This document shows positions 54,941-63,307 of a DNA stretch of 64,000 bases, in pieces. A model generated the notes under the pieces. That model ran no database searches. It saw nothing but the letters and a program-made list of their open reading frames with translations, and was not told the DNA's origin. The DNA lies in contig JACOUT010000004.1 of the NCBI GenBank assembly GCA_016177705.1, positions 248,001-312,000 on the forward strand, given 5' to 3'. The position numbers and the translations under genes were made by a program. The stretch's first letter is position 1; each line of letters starts with the position of its first letter. The stretch comes from Deltaproteobacteria bacterium. Lineage in GTDB: Bacteria; Myxococcota; UBA727; VGSZ01.

Positions 54941-56143
54941 CTACGCCATCCGCGGTGAGCGCCCGATGAAGCGCTGCACGCCGACGCCGACCAGGCCGAG
55001 CGCGAGGCACGCGCCCCAGACCAGCTCCGAGTGCCCGCGCGCGCTCACCCAGGCGCCCAGCGCGGGCGCGAACGCCGACACCGACCACGCCATGCCGTAG
55101 AGCCCTTGGTAGCTCGCGCGCATCGCCTCGGGCGCCAGGCGCGTGATCACGGTGGGCACGGTGGCGGCGAGTAGGATCTCGCCGAGCGTCCACACGGCGA
55201 TGGCCGCGCCGTGGGCCGGCGCACCGTCGGCGAACGCAGTCGAGAAGAAGCCGCAGCCGACCAGCAGGCAGCCGGTCGCCATCACGTGGTGCGCGCGAAA
55301 CCTCGTGGTCACCTGCGTCAGCGTCGGTTGCAGGAACACGATCAGCACGCCGTTGATGGCGAGCAGCGGCCCGTAGGCGCTGGCGAGCCCGTCGACGCGC
55401 ATCTCGGCCGCCAACACCACGCTCGCCTGGTGAAACATCGAGGCGTTCATGAAGCCGACCAGCACCACCAACATCATCAGCCCGTCTTTTGCCGGGCCGG
55501 TGAGCAGCTCGGCGACGCTCGCGCGCGCATGCGCCGCTCCGGCGCGCGGCGCATCGCGCATGGCGATGACGAGCAGCAAGGCCGCAAGCACGCTGGTCGC
55601 GGCGTCGAGGCCGAACACCAGCGCCGGGCCGAGCGGCGCGAGCCCGCCGGCGGCGGCGGCCGAGAAGGCGAAGCCGAGGTTGATGGCCCAGTAGTGCAGG
55701 CCAAAGGCGCGGCGCCGGTGCTCTTCCGGCACCACGTCGGCGATGGCGGCGGTCATGGCGGGCCGCGCCAGGTTGACGCTCAAGCCGACAAGGCCGGTGG
55801 CGCCGGCGATGCCGACGAGCGTGCTCATCTGGCCGAGCAGGAGGTACGAGGCCGCCGTACCGAGCAGGCCGCCGACCAGCACCGGCTTGCGCCCGAAGCG
55901 GTCGGCGAGCGCGCCGCCCACCGGCCCGCCGACGATGCCGGCGACCGAGAACGCGGACATGGCGAGCCCGGCGCTGGCCACGCTCAGGCCCACGGGCGCG
56001 TCGGGCCCGGCGAGCCAGATCGCGAGGTACACGATGCCGAAGCCGCCGAGCCGGTCGACGAGCGCCGAGGCGAAGAGCAGCCAGAACGCGCGCGGCAGGC
56101 CGCTCACGTCCGGGATCAACAAGCGGGTCATGGCCGCGTCCAC
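54941..56143 (-). CDS. MFS transporter
   Basis: 400 aa with about 12 helices; start GTG at 56143 (ATG at 56131 is an alternative). The motif ALADRFGRKPVLVGGL is the loop 2-3 signature of the major facilitator superfamily. Similar to MdtH-type drug exporters; substrate unknown. A hairpin terminator (56406-56437) separates it from the small gene upstream. GGGAG before the start could be a Shine-Dalgarno. It ends near the start of the VF530-lipase gene, same strand. Confidence 0.88.
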   Translation of the reverse strand: MDAAMTRLLIPDVSGLPRAFWLLFASALVDRLGGFGIVYLAIWLAGPDAPVGLSVASAGLAMSAFSVAGIVGGPVGGALADRFGRKPVLVGGLLGTAASYLLLGQMSTLVGIAGATGLVGLSVNLARPAMTAAIADVVPEEHRRRAFGLHYWAINLGFAFSAAAAGGLAPLGPALVFGLDAATSVLAALLLVIAMRDAPRAGAAHARASVAELLTGPAKDGLMMLVVLVGFMNASMFHQASVVLAAEMRVDGLASAYGPLLAINGVLIVFLQPTLTQVTTRFRAHHVMATGCLLVGCGFFSTAFADGAPAHGAAIAVWTLGEILLAATVPTVITRLAPEAMRASYQGLYGMAWSVSAFAPALGAWVSARGHSELVWGACLALGLVGVGVQRFIGRSPRMA

Positions 56144-56405
56144 GGTGCGCTCCCACAGGCAGGAGCGGAAGAACGCGCGAGGATGCGTGGTCCTTCACGC
56201 GCAGGTCGTAAGAAGATCGCAAACGACAGGCGGGTCGAGGCGAGCGGAGCGGGCTACGCCCGCGCAGCGAGCAGTTGGCCGAAACAGCCCGCGGCGTACG
56301 GGGCAACTGAGGTCACGAACCCCAGCAGAAGGGCGCAGCCGGATCCTGGCCCCGGCTGCCCGCTCAAAGGTGGCACGTCGATCAAGGCCAGGTCCGAGCT
56401 GCGCG

Positions 56406-56437
56406 CGTTTTCTCGGCGACCTTGTCGTCGCCGAGAA
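56406..56437 (-). terminator. hairpin terminator after the small membrane-protein gene
   Basis: Perfect 13-bp stem (56406-56418 with 56425-56437) and 6-nt loop. The stem ends in four A:T pairs, so transcripts in either direction end with a U tract. It begins three nt after the stop of the gene at 56440-56628. Confidence 0.85.
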
Positions 56438-56439
56438 AA

Positions 56440-56628
56440 CTAAAAACGCATCCCGTTCTTCGCGCGGAACTTGAACCAGTCCCAGCCAAGGTACGCGCTC
56501 GCGACCAGCACGGGCACGCCGATGAACGGCGTCAGGAAGCAGGTGGCCACACCCGCGGCGGTGACGCCGATCGCCAGCAAGCGCTTGTTCTTCTCGACCT
56601 GTTGCGTGCGCTTGACGAGGCTGCCCAT
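56440..56628 (-). CDS. small two-TM membrane protein
   Basis: 62 aa. GGGAGTGA precedes the ATG. Two hydrophobic segments (RLLAIGVTAAGVATCFLTPF and GVPVLVASAYLGWDWF) lie between charged ends. A strong terminator directly downstream supports a real, separately transcribed gene. Function unknown; no family recognised. Confidence 0.7.
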   Translation of the reverse strand: MGSLVKRTQQVEKNKRLLAIGVTAAGVATCFLTPFIGVPVLVASAYLGWDWFKFRAKNGMRF

Positions 56629-56796
56629 GGCTCACTCCCGATGCTGCCGCGCGGGCGGCGCCGCGCGAACAGCCCCATCATATCCACGGGGCCGCCCCCC
56701 GACACCCCCCAAGAATCGGCGCGGCGGTGCGCCAGCGGGTTTTGACAGATCCGTTTGCAGGAAGCACAACCAGCGTGTTTCCCTGGGATTCCCGAC

Positions 56797-58098
56797 ATGT
56801 CGTGCCTCTCTAGGGCGCTCGCCGCCCTCGCCCTCCTGTCCCTCTCCGCGCTGACCGCCTTCACACTGGGCGCCTGCAACGGTTGCGGCACCAACCTCGG
56901 CCCGGTCGACGCCGGCATCGACGCCGGCCCGCAGGTGATCTCCTGCGCCGACGCGAGCGAGTGCCCGGCCGACGTGCCCGAGTGCAGCTACGGCGTGTGC
57001 AAGCGGCCGTGCGCCGCCAACGACGCTTGCCCCGACCCCTCGACCTTCTGTGACGTGACCGCCGGCTACTGCGCGCCGGGTTGTCGCGACTCGTCCACCT
57101 GCGAGCAGGGCACGGTGTGCAGCGCCGGCTCCTGCATCCAGAGCCAGGGCTGCGCCACCAAGTGCGACTGCGAGGTCGGCCTGGTGTGCGTCGGTGGCGC
57201 GTGCCAGTCGCCGCCGGCGACCTGCGCCGGCCCGCAAGACTGCCCGCGTGGCCCCACCAGCCCCGACGAGTGCGACGACTACGCCTGCAACGGCTTCACC
57301 CAGTTGTGCTTCGACCCCGATCCCACGCCGTGCGCCAGCAACGCCGACTGCACCGGCCGTCCGGGTTGCGCGGGCGGCTGCACCTGCACCGGCTCGGGCT
57401 CCTGCGCGCCCGAGGTCGACTGCACGGCGCAAAACGAGGCCACCACCTGCGGCTCGGGCTTCTACTGTGACGGCAACGGCGCCTGTCAGACGCTGCCCGC
57501 CTGCACCGACGAGACGCCGTGCGCCGCGCTCGGGCTCACGTGCAGCGTGGGACGGCAGCAGTGCGAGCGGCCGCACGCATGCGCGGCGTCGACGGAGTGC
57601 ACGGTGGCGCCCTCCACCTACTGCAACACCACCACCGGCTTCTGCGCAGTGCCGCTGTGCAACAACGGCGGCATCACCTGCAACGCGACGACGGAGGACT
57701 GCGCCGCCGATGGCCGGTGCGTGCCGGCCGGTACCGGTGACGCGTGCACCACCAGCCTCTCGTGCCCTGCGGACCAGTACTGCGCCGCCAACGGGCAGTG
57801 CGCAGTTGGCTGCCGCGACAACTCGTCGTGCACGGGCGGGCAGACCTGCAACGGCGCGCACCAGTGCACCGGCGGCGGCACCGGCGGAGGGCTCGGCGCG
57901 CCCTGCGCCAACGGCAACGGCGAGCCCGACGACTCGCTGTGCCAAGGCGGCCTGTTCTGCGGCGCCTTCACGGCGACGTGCCAGGAGGGCTGCGACGGTG
58001 AGTCGACGGACTGCGCGACCGACGGCTGCTGCCAGCTCTCCGGCCAGCCCTGTTGCACGCTGATCTTCTTCGTCGGCGTCTGCATGAGCAGTTGCTGA
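56797..58098 (+). CDS. cysteine-rich lipoprotein with repeated disulfide modules
   Basis: 433 aa from ATG at 56797. Signal with lipobox (TLGAC, then NGCG). More than 60 cysteines in repeated blocks, such as CPDPSTFCDVTAGYCAPGC, SCPADQYCAANGQC and CCQLSGQPCC. These small disulfide-rich units resemble the Cys-rich repeats of Myxococcota surface proteins and EGF-like domains. Likely a rigid surface stalk or adhesin. It diverges from the small membrane gene across 168 nt. Confidence 0.85.
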   Translation: MSCLSRALAALALLSLSALTAFTLGACNGCGTNLGPVDAGIDAGPQVISCADASECPADVPECSYGVCKRPCAANDACPDPSTFCDVTAGYCAPGCRDSSTCEQGTVCSAGSCIQSQGCATKCDCEVGLVCVGGACQSPPATCAGPQDCPRGPTSPDECDDYACNGFTQLCFDPDPTPCASNADCTGRPGCAGGCTCTGSGSCAPEVDCTAQNEATTCGSGFYCDGNGACQTLPACTDETPCAALGLTCSVGRQQCERPHACAASTECTVAPSTYCNTTTGFCAVPLCNNGGITCNATTEDCAADGRCVPAGTGDACTTSLSCPADQYCAANGQCAVGCRDNSSCTGGQTCNGAHQCTGGGTGGGLGAPCANGNGEPDDSLCQGGLFCGAFTATCQEGCDGESTDCATDGCCQLSGQPCCTLIFFVGVCMSSC

Positions 58099-58196
58099 CG
58101 ACGACGGCGCGGTCGGACCGCCGGTGTAGGTTGCGGTGAGCGCACAGCCACCGCCGAAGTCGCGGGCACCGCGCCGCAGACGATAAGCTGCGGCTC

Positions 58197-59786
58197 GTGA
58201 CGACCGAGCACCCCCTGGTGGCGACCACGCCGCGCGAGCCGATGGCGCGCAAGCAGGCGTCGCTGTCGCTGTTGCCGGGCGTGCGCATCGCGCACTACCG
58301 CGTGCTCTCGCAGCTCGGCGCCGGCGGCATGAGCCGGGTGTTCTTGGCCGAGGACGAGCGCCTCGGTCGCAAGGTGGCGCTCAAGACGCTGCCGCCCGAG
58401 GACGCCGACGAGGAGGGGCGCGCGCGCTTCTTGCGCGAGGCGCAGGCCCTGGCGCGCGTGACCCACAAGAACGTGGTGCAGGTGTTCGCCAGCGGCATCG
58501 ACGAGGACATCGCCTGGATGGCGCTCGAGTACGTCGAGGGCGAGCCCTTGTCGGCGCTGATCGGCGCCGGCGGCGTCGACGAGGAGACGGCGGTGGCGCT
58601 GGCGGCGCAGGCGGCGCGCGGGCTCGCCGCCGTGCACGCCGTCGGCGTGGTGCACCGAGACGTCAAGCCGGACAACCTGCTGCTCGACGACCAGGCCGTG
58701 CTGCGCATCGCCGACTTCGGCATCGCGCTCTTCCTCGACGCCGGCCGGGGCGGCTTCGTCACGCAGAAGGGCGTGGCCGTGGGCACGCCGCACTTCATGG
58801 CGCCCGAGCAGGCCCGCGGCGGCGGCGTCGACGCGCGCGCCGACGCCTGGGGGCTCGGCGCCACGCTGTTCTCGCTCCTGATTGGGCGGCCGCCCTTCTA
58901 CTTGAAGGAGGACGAGCCGGACCTCGACATCCTGGCGCGCGTGCTGCGCGATCCGGCGCCCGAGCTGCGCGCGCTCAAGCCGTCGGTCTCGGCGGCGACG
59001 GCGGCGCTGGTTGCGGAGCTGCTCGCCGGCGACCCCGACAAGCGCCCCGCCGATTTGGCGGCGGTCGCCGACCGGCTCGACGCCATCGCGGACGCACTTG
59101 CCGCCGGCGAGGCGCCCGAGGCGCCACCTGCGTTCGAGGCGGCGGCAGCGTCGTCGGTCCCTGCCGCCGAGACGCCGACGGCGGACGCGGCGCCGACCAC
59201 GACGTCGAGCGGCGTCGGCGCCGGGCGCATCCTCGTTGTCGCCGCGCTGTTCCTGGCACTCGGCGCGGTCGCCTCCTTCCAGGTGGCGGCGTGGGTGGGT
59301 CGCCCGCCGCCGGCCGACAACGAGCCCCCGGCACCGCCCCCTGCGGTGCCCGTCGTCGACGTAGCGCCGCCAGCGCCACCCACGCCGACGCTCGAGCCCG
59401 TGCCGGTCCCGGAGCCGACGGCCGACGAGCTGGCCACGCGCGTCATCGCCAACCCCTCGGACGCCGAGTCGCTCGAGGCCCTGCTCGCGCGCGCCGACAA
59501 CGACGCCAAGGCCGCGCTGGTGATGCTCGCCGGCGTGCAGGGCGCTGCCGGCGACGCGGCGGTGCGCGGCATCACCAGCGGGCGCGCGCTGCACCACATC
59601 GGCGCCATCGAGCGCGCGCTCATGATGTCGTCGAGGACACGCGCCAAGCGGGTCATCGACGCGCTGGTCGACTGGCGGCCCTTCGAGGCCATCGCCCTGC
59701 TCGAGCGCGTGTCGCGCGAACACAAGGACGCGCTGGTGCGCGCGCAGGCGCAGGCGGCGCGGGAGTCGCTCTTCAAGGTCGAGTGA
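58197..59786 (+). CDS. eukaryotic-type Ser/Thr protein kinase, one TM
   Basis: 529 aa from GTG at 58197. Kinase domain residues about 33-300: GAGGMSRVFL (Gly loop), Lys63 (VALK), HRDVKPDN (Asp155) and DFG (173-175), APE at 202-204. All catalytic residues are present. A Pro/Ala linker leads to one membrane helix (344-367) and an extracytoplasmic helical domain of about 150 residues (ANPSDAESLEALLARADND). Similar to PknB-type kinases. Its target and FHA partner are unknown; an FHA protein is encoded at 18492. TAAGCT lies seven nt before GTG, no Shine-Dalgarno. Confidence 0.94.
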   Translation: MTTEHPLVATTPREPMARKQASLSLLPGVRIAHYRVLSQLGAGGMSRVFLAEDERLGRKVALKTLPPEDADEEGRARFLREAQALARVTHKNVVQVFASGIDEDIAWMALEYVEGEPLSALIGAGGVDEETAVALAAQAARGLAAVHAVGVVHRDVKPDNLLLDDQAVLRIADFGIALFLDAGRGGFVTQKGVAVGTPHFMAPEQARGGGVDARADAWGLGATLFSLLIGRPPFYLKEDEPDLDILARVLRDPAPELRALKPSVSAATAALVAELLAGDPDKRPADLAAVADRLDAIADALAAGEAPEAPPAFEAAAASSVPAAETPTADAAPTTTSSGVGAGRILVVAALFLALGAVASFQVAAWVGRPPPADNEPPAPPPAVPVVDVAPPAPPTPTLEPVPVPEPTADELATRVIANPSDAESLEALLARADNDAKAALVMLAGVQGAAGDAAVRGITSGRALHHIGAIERALMMSSRTRAKRVIDALVDWRPFEAIALLERVSREHKDALVRAQAQAARESLFKVE

Positions 59787-59805
59787 TTTTGCGGCAGAAG
59801 CGGTC

Positions 59806-60486
59806 ATGGCCAACCGCTTCGCCCTGGTCTCGCTGCTGCTTCCGCTGTTCCTCGGTGCCGCCGATGCCTGGGCCGGCATCGACTGCGCGCAGTGCCGCGC
59901 CGTCTGTAAGGAGGGCGCCAAGCCCTACCACGACGACCTCGGCGCCGACTCGGTCGAGGCCTCGCACAAGAGCCAGGACGCCCAGGCGGCCTTCTCCGAC
60001 GCGCGCCGCAAGGACCCGGCCTTCGGTGGCGCCGACGTCGCAGGCGCGGTCGAGGCCTACAAGCGCGCCGTCATCCTCGACAACGACAACGCGCAGTACC
60101 GGAACTATCTGGCGGCCGCGCTGTTGTGGGCCGGTCGCATCGACGAGGCCATCTACAACCTCGAGCAGGCCCACAGCTTGGTGCCGAGCGAGCCGAAGTT
60201 CGTCGTCAACCTGGGCTATGCGTACCACCGGGCCGGCGACGAGACGCGCGCCATGCTCTACTACACACGCGCGCTCATGCTCGATCCGCGCAACCTGCGC
60301 GGGCGCCTGTTCCTCGGCTACGCGCTCGAGCTGATGGGCTACCGCGTGGAGGCCGTCACCGAGCTGAAGAAGGTGTTGGTGCAAGACCCGGCAAACGAGG
60401 GCGCGAAGCATGCGCTGCGGCGGCTCGGCGTGGTGGTGGTGCCGATCCCGACCGGCGGCACACCGCCGGCGCCGGGGCCACGCTGA
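59806..60486 (+). CDS. exported TPR protein
   Basis: 226 aa. Signal peptide (LVSLLLPLFLGAADAWA), then a Cys pair (CAQCRAVC) and about three TPR units (YRNYLAAALLWAGRIDEAIYNLEQA, YYTRALMLDPRNLRGRLFLGYAL). It begins 19 nt after the kinase gene, so likely co-transcribed and perhaps a partner or target of it. Pro-rich tail. Confidence 0.83.
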   Translation: MANRFALVSLLLPLFLGAADAWAGIDCAQCRAVCKEGAKPYHDDLGADSVEASHKSQDAQAAFSDARRKDPAFGGADVAGAVEAYKRAVILDNDNAQYRNYLAAALLWAGRIDEAIYNLEQAHSLVPSEPKFVVNLGYAYHRAGDETRAMLYYTRALMLDPRNLRGRLFLGYALELMGYRVEAVTELKKVLVQDPANEGAKHALRRLGVVVVPIPTGGTPPAPGPR

Positions 60487-60537
60487 ACGGCTGACGAGGC
60501 TGCCCGCGCTCGCGCTGGCCCCGGGCCGGCCGGGGGA

Positions 60538-60966
60538 TCATGGCGAGGGCGTGCGCCATTGAACGCCGGGAAAGCGCGCGAAGTCGTGATCCCACGAGAC
60601 CAGCACCGCGCCGTGCTCGACGGCGAGCGCCGCCAGGTGCGCGTCCGAGGTGAGGTTGCCGGCGGTGCCGAGCGGCGAGAGCAACGACCGCACAACTCGC
60701 ATGTGCTTGTCCGTCGGCGATACGACCACGGCCGCCGGCTGCGCGAGCCAACTCTCGATGACATCGATCGCCTGGTCGGCAGACAGCGGCCGCGCGAATA
60801 GCTGACCCTTGGTGCTCAGCCGCATGAACGCGAGCAGCACGTTCCAGGCGAGTCCCAGGGGCTCGGCGCCGCCGAGCGCCGCTTCCAGGAACGACCTGCT
60901 CTCACGGTGGCGAGCCGCGCCAAGGTCCGTCGCGTAGATGAGCACATTGACGTCGACGATCTTCAC
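60538..60966 (-). CDS. VapC-type PIN-domain toxin
   Basis: 142 aa. PIN domain of the TIGR00028-like subgroup: MKIVDVNVLIYATD gives Asp5, AWNVLLAFMRLSTK is the characteristic second segment, and SDAHLAALAVEHGAVLVSWDHDF gives Asp108 and Asp126/Asp128. Such proteins are Mg2+-dependent RNases. It begins eight nt after vapB on the same strand. Confidence 0.9.
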   Translation of the reverse strand: MKIVDVNVLIYATDLGAARHRESRSFLEAALGGAEPLGLAWNVLLAFMRLSTKGQLFARPLSADQAIDVIESWLAQPAAVVVSPTDKHMRVVRSLLSPLGTAGNLTSDAHLAALAVEHGAVLVSWDHDFARFPGVQWRTPSP

Positions 60967-60974
60967 GCGCGCCG

Positions 60975-61241
60975 CTACTTCTTCAACGACAGCTTGCGCA
61001 TCAGCTCCTCGTCCTCGAGCTCGCCGGCGAGGTGCAGCGCCTTGTCGAGGTTGAGGCCCGGGCGTTGCTGCAGGTCGAACACGGGGATGGAGACGGGCGC
61101 GGGCTTGTGCCCCGCGGAGCCGGCGAGCAAGCCGGCCCGCAGCGCGCCGTTGAGCGCCTCCTTGAAGGTCAACCCCTTCTGCTTCATGGCTCGCGCCAGC
61201 AAAGCCTCGACGTCGGGATCGATGGTGACCGTGGTGCGCAT
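60975..61241 (-). CDS. VapB-type antitoxin
   Basis: 88 aa from ATG at 61241. Ribbon-helix-helix N-terminus MRTTVTIDPDVEALLARAMKQKG, then a C-terminal segment that should wrap around the toxin (LDKALHLAGELEDEELMRKL). An ATG five codons earlier overlaps the -10 box of the promoter and cannot be used. First gene of the toxin-antitoxin pair; self-regulation through the adjacent promoter is expected. Confidence 0.88.
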   Translation of the reverse strand: MRTTVTIDPDVEALLARAMKQKGLTFKEALNGALRAGLLAGSAGHKPAPVSIPVFDLQQRPGLNLDKALHLAGELEDEELMRKLSLKK

Positions 61242-61251
61242 GGCAGCATGC

Positions 61252-61279
61252 ATCATAGCATCAAGACACTTGCTGTCAA
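61252..61279 (-). promoter_or_regulatory. sigma-70 promoter of vapBC
   Basis: TTGACA (61279-61274), 16-nt spacer, TATGAT (61257-61252). It is the best consensus promoter in the window. Transcription should begin about 61245, four nt before the vapB ATG, giving an almost leaderless mRNA. TGACA ... TGTCTTGA in and after the -35 form a partial inverted repeat that could be the VapBC operator. Confidence 0.7.
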
Positions 61280-61332
61280 GATGCGTAACGTCGACAGCGA
61301 GCTAGCGCGCGGTGCGCGGCGCATCGCCAGCG

Positions 61333-63180
61333 TCAACCCGCCGGCTGCGCGCCCGGCGGCGGCTTGTTGCAGCGCCGCGCCAGGTCGGCCTTGTCGACCG
61401 CTTTCGACAGCGCCTCCTCGTACTCGACCACGCCGCCGTTCACGAGCTGCGCGAGCGCGTCGTTCAACAGCACGTTCCCCTGCGCCTTCGACGTCGACAT
61501 GGTGCTCGCGAGCTGGTGCGTCTTGCCCTCGCGGATCAGGTTGGCGACCGCGTAGGACACCACCAACGACTCGATGGCGGCGACGCGCCCGCCGCCGACC
61601 TTCCGGCACAGCGCCTGCGCGAGCACGCCCTTGATGGTGTCGGCCAAGACCGAGCGCACCTGCTCCTGCTGGCCGGCAGGGAAGACGTCGACGATGCGGT
61701 CGACGGTGCTGATGGCCGTGGACGTGTGCAGCGTGCCGAACACCAGGTGGCCGGTGTTGGCGGTCTCGAGCGCGAGCTGCATGGTCTCGAGGTCGCGCAT
61801 CTCGCCCACCAGCACGATGTCGGGGTCCTCGCGCAGCGCGGCCTTGAGCGCGCGCGCGAAGCTCTTGGTGTGGGAGCCCACCTCACGCTGGTTGATGAGC
61901 GAGCGCTGACTCGTGTGCACGAACTCGATGGGGTCCTCGAGCGTGATGATGTGCGCGCGCCGCGTCTTGTTGATGCCGTCGATCATGGCGGCCAACGTGG
62001 TCGACTTGCCGCTGCCGGTGGGCCCGGTGACCAGCACCAGGCCCTTCGCTTGCTCGCACAAGCGCTGCGCCACCGGCGGCAGGTTGAGCTGTTCGAAGGT
62101 GAGGATCTTCGCCGGAATCTGACGCAGCACGGCGCCGGCGCCGCCCTTGTCGCGGAACAGGTTGATGCGGAAGCGCGCAAACGAACCGAGCGCGTAGGCG
62201 AAGTCGACGTCGTGCTCGCGCTCATAGGCGTCGAGCGCGCGCTCGTCCATCACGGTGCGCAGCAGCTCGAAGACCTCGCGCTCGCCGAGCACCGCGGCGT
62301 CGCTCATCTCGTGGATCTCGCCGTCGAGGCGCCAGCGCGGCTTCTGCCCGCCCGACAGGTGCAGGTCGGAGGCGCCCTCCGAGACCACGCGCCGCAACAG
62401 CGCGTCGAGGCGCGGCACCGCGGCGGGCTCGCTCTTGGCTTGCGGCTCGTCGCGGAATGGGTCGGGCAGGAAGGAGGGCACGCTGGCGTTGTCGGCGAGC
62501 GCGGCGTCGAAGCGGTCGCTCGACACGCGCACGGGCACCAGCTCCATGCCGGGCAGGGCGTCCTTGGCGGCGCGCAAGACGCGCGGGCTGACGTCGTCGA
62601 CGAAGCCGAGCCAGACGCGGTTGCCCTCCTGCTTGAGCGGCAAGGCACGGTGGCGCGTGATGAAGTCGACGGGCAAGAGCGCCATCACCTCGGGATCGGC
62701 GGCGACGTCGAGCACGGGCAGGGGCAGCGCCTTCGACGACAGCGCCAGGCGCGCCGCCAGCCCGCGCGACACCGCCAGCCCGAAGCCGGGCACGCGCTCG
62801 TAGAGCAGGCCGAAGGCTTCGCGATCGAAGCGCAACACCAGCGCGCGCGCGCCGGCGACGACGGTGGCGCTGCGCGGCTGCCCGAGCAAGAGGCCCATCT
62901 CGCCCACGCTCTCGGGCGGCAGCATGCGCGTCAGCTCGATGGCCTCGCCGCCTCCCTGCGGGAGCTTGTTGACGCGCAGCTCGCCGGCCAACAGCACCGC
63001 GAAGGAGTCGCTCTCGTCCCCTTCGTGCACCAGCGCCTCGCCGGGCTCGAGCGTGCCGAGCACGCCGCGCTCCGCCACCCTGCCGAGCACGTCGGGTGAC
63101 AGCGAGGAGAACAGCGGCGACTGCGCGAGCGCCGCGGCCACCCGTGCGTGCATGTCGGCGTCGAGTGCGAGGGTCTGCAT
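61333..63180 (-). CDS. PilT-family ATPase with N-terminal cyclic-nucleotide-binding and MshEN domains
   Basis: 615 aa from ATG at 63180. Residues about 15-130: a cNMP-binding fold with VGEMGLLLGQPRSATVV (phosphate-binding cassette). Residues about 165-230: MshEN/GspE N-terminal-like (LLPVDFITRHRALPLKQEGNRV). Residues about 255-600: PilT/PilU ATPase with GPTGSGKS (386-393), IVLVGEMRDLET (Walker B) and TGHLVFGTLHTSTA (His box). It should power retraction of type IV pili (twitching/gliding), with nucleotide control through the added domains. No pil gene cluster is adjacent. The vapBC pair lies downstream. Confidence 0.92.
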   Translation of the reverse strand: MQTLALDADMHARVAAALAQSPLFSSLSPDVLGRVAERGVLGTLEPGEALVHEGDESDSFAVLLAGELRVNKLPQGGGEAIELTRMLPPESVGEMGLLLGQPRSATVVAGARALVLRFDREAFGLLYERVPGFGLAVSRGLAARLALSSKALPLPVLDVAADPEVMALLPVDFITRHRALPLKQEGNRVWLGFVDDVSPRVLRAAKDALPGMELVPVRVSSDRFDAALADNASVPSFLPDPFRDEPQAKSEPAAVPRLDALLRRVVSEGASDLHLSGGQKPRWRLDGEIHEMSDAAVLGEREVFELLRTVMDERALDAYEREHDVDFAYALGSFARFRINLFRDKGGAGAVLRQIPAKILTFEQLNLPPVAQRLCEQAKGLVLVTGPTGSGKSTTLAAMIDGINKTRRAHIITLEDPIEFVHTSQRSLINQREVGSHTKSFARALKAALREDPDIVLVGEMRDLETMQLALETANTGHLVFGTLHTSTAISTVDRIVDVFPAGQQEQVRSVLADTIKGVLAQALCRKVGGGRVAAIESLVVSYAVANLIREGKTHQLASTMSTSKAQGNVLLNDALAQLVNGGVVEYEEALSKAVDKADLARRCNKPPPGAQPAG

Positions 63181-63307
63181 GGTGGATCCCGGGTGCGCGC
63201 CATCCTCTCGGCAACCGAGGGCGCGACGCAACACCGTCGCGCGCCGCCCGCGACGGTCGTTGACAGCCCCTCGCGAGCGGCCAATCTCGCGTCCCCTCGG
63301 AGGTCGG

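Noticed and set aside
56742-56770. TTGACA as a promoter for the Cys-rich lipoprotein gene
   Set aside because: A perfect -35, but no acceptable -10 at 16-18 nt (CACAAC at best). Left out as unsupported.
63260-63290. TTGACA as a promoter for the nuclease-like gene
   Set aside because: The sequence at 17-18 nt spacing (AATCTC) matches TATAAT poorly; only the -35 is convincing.
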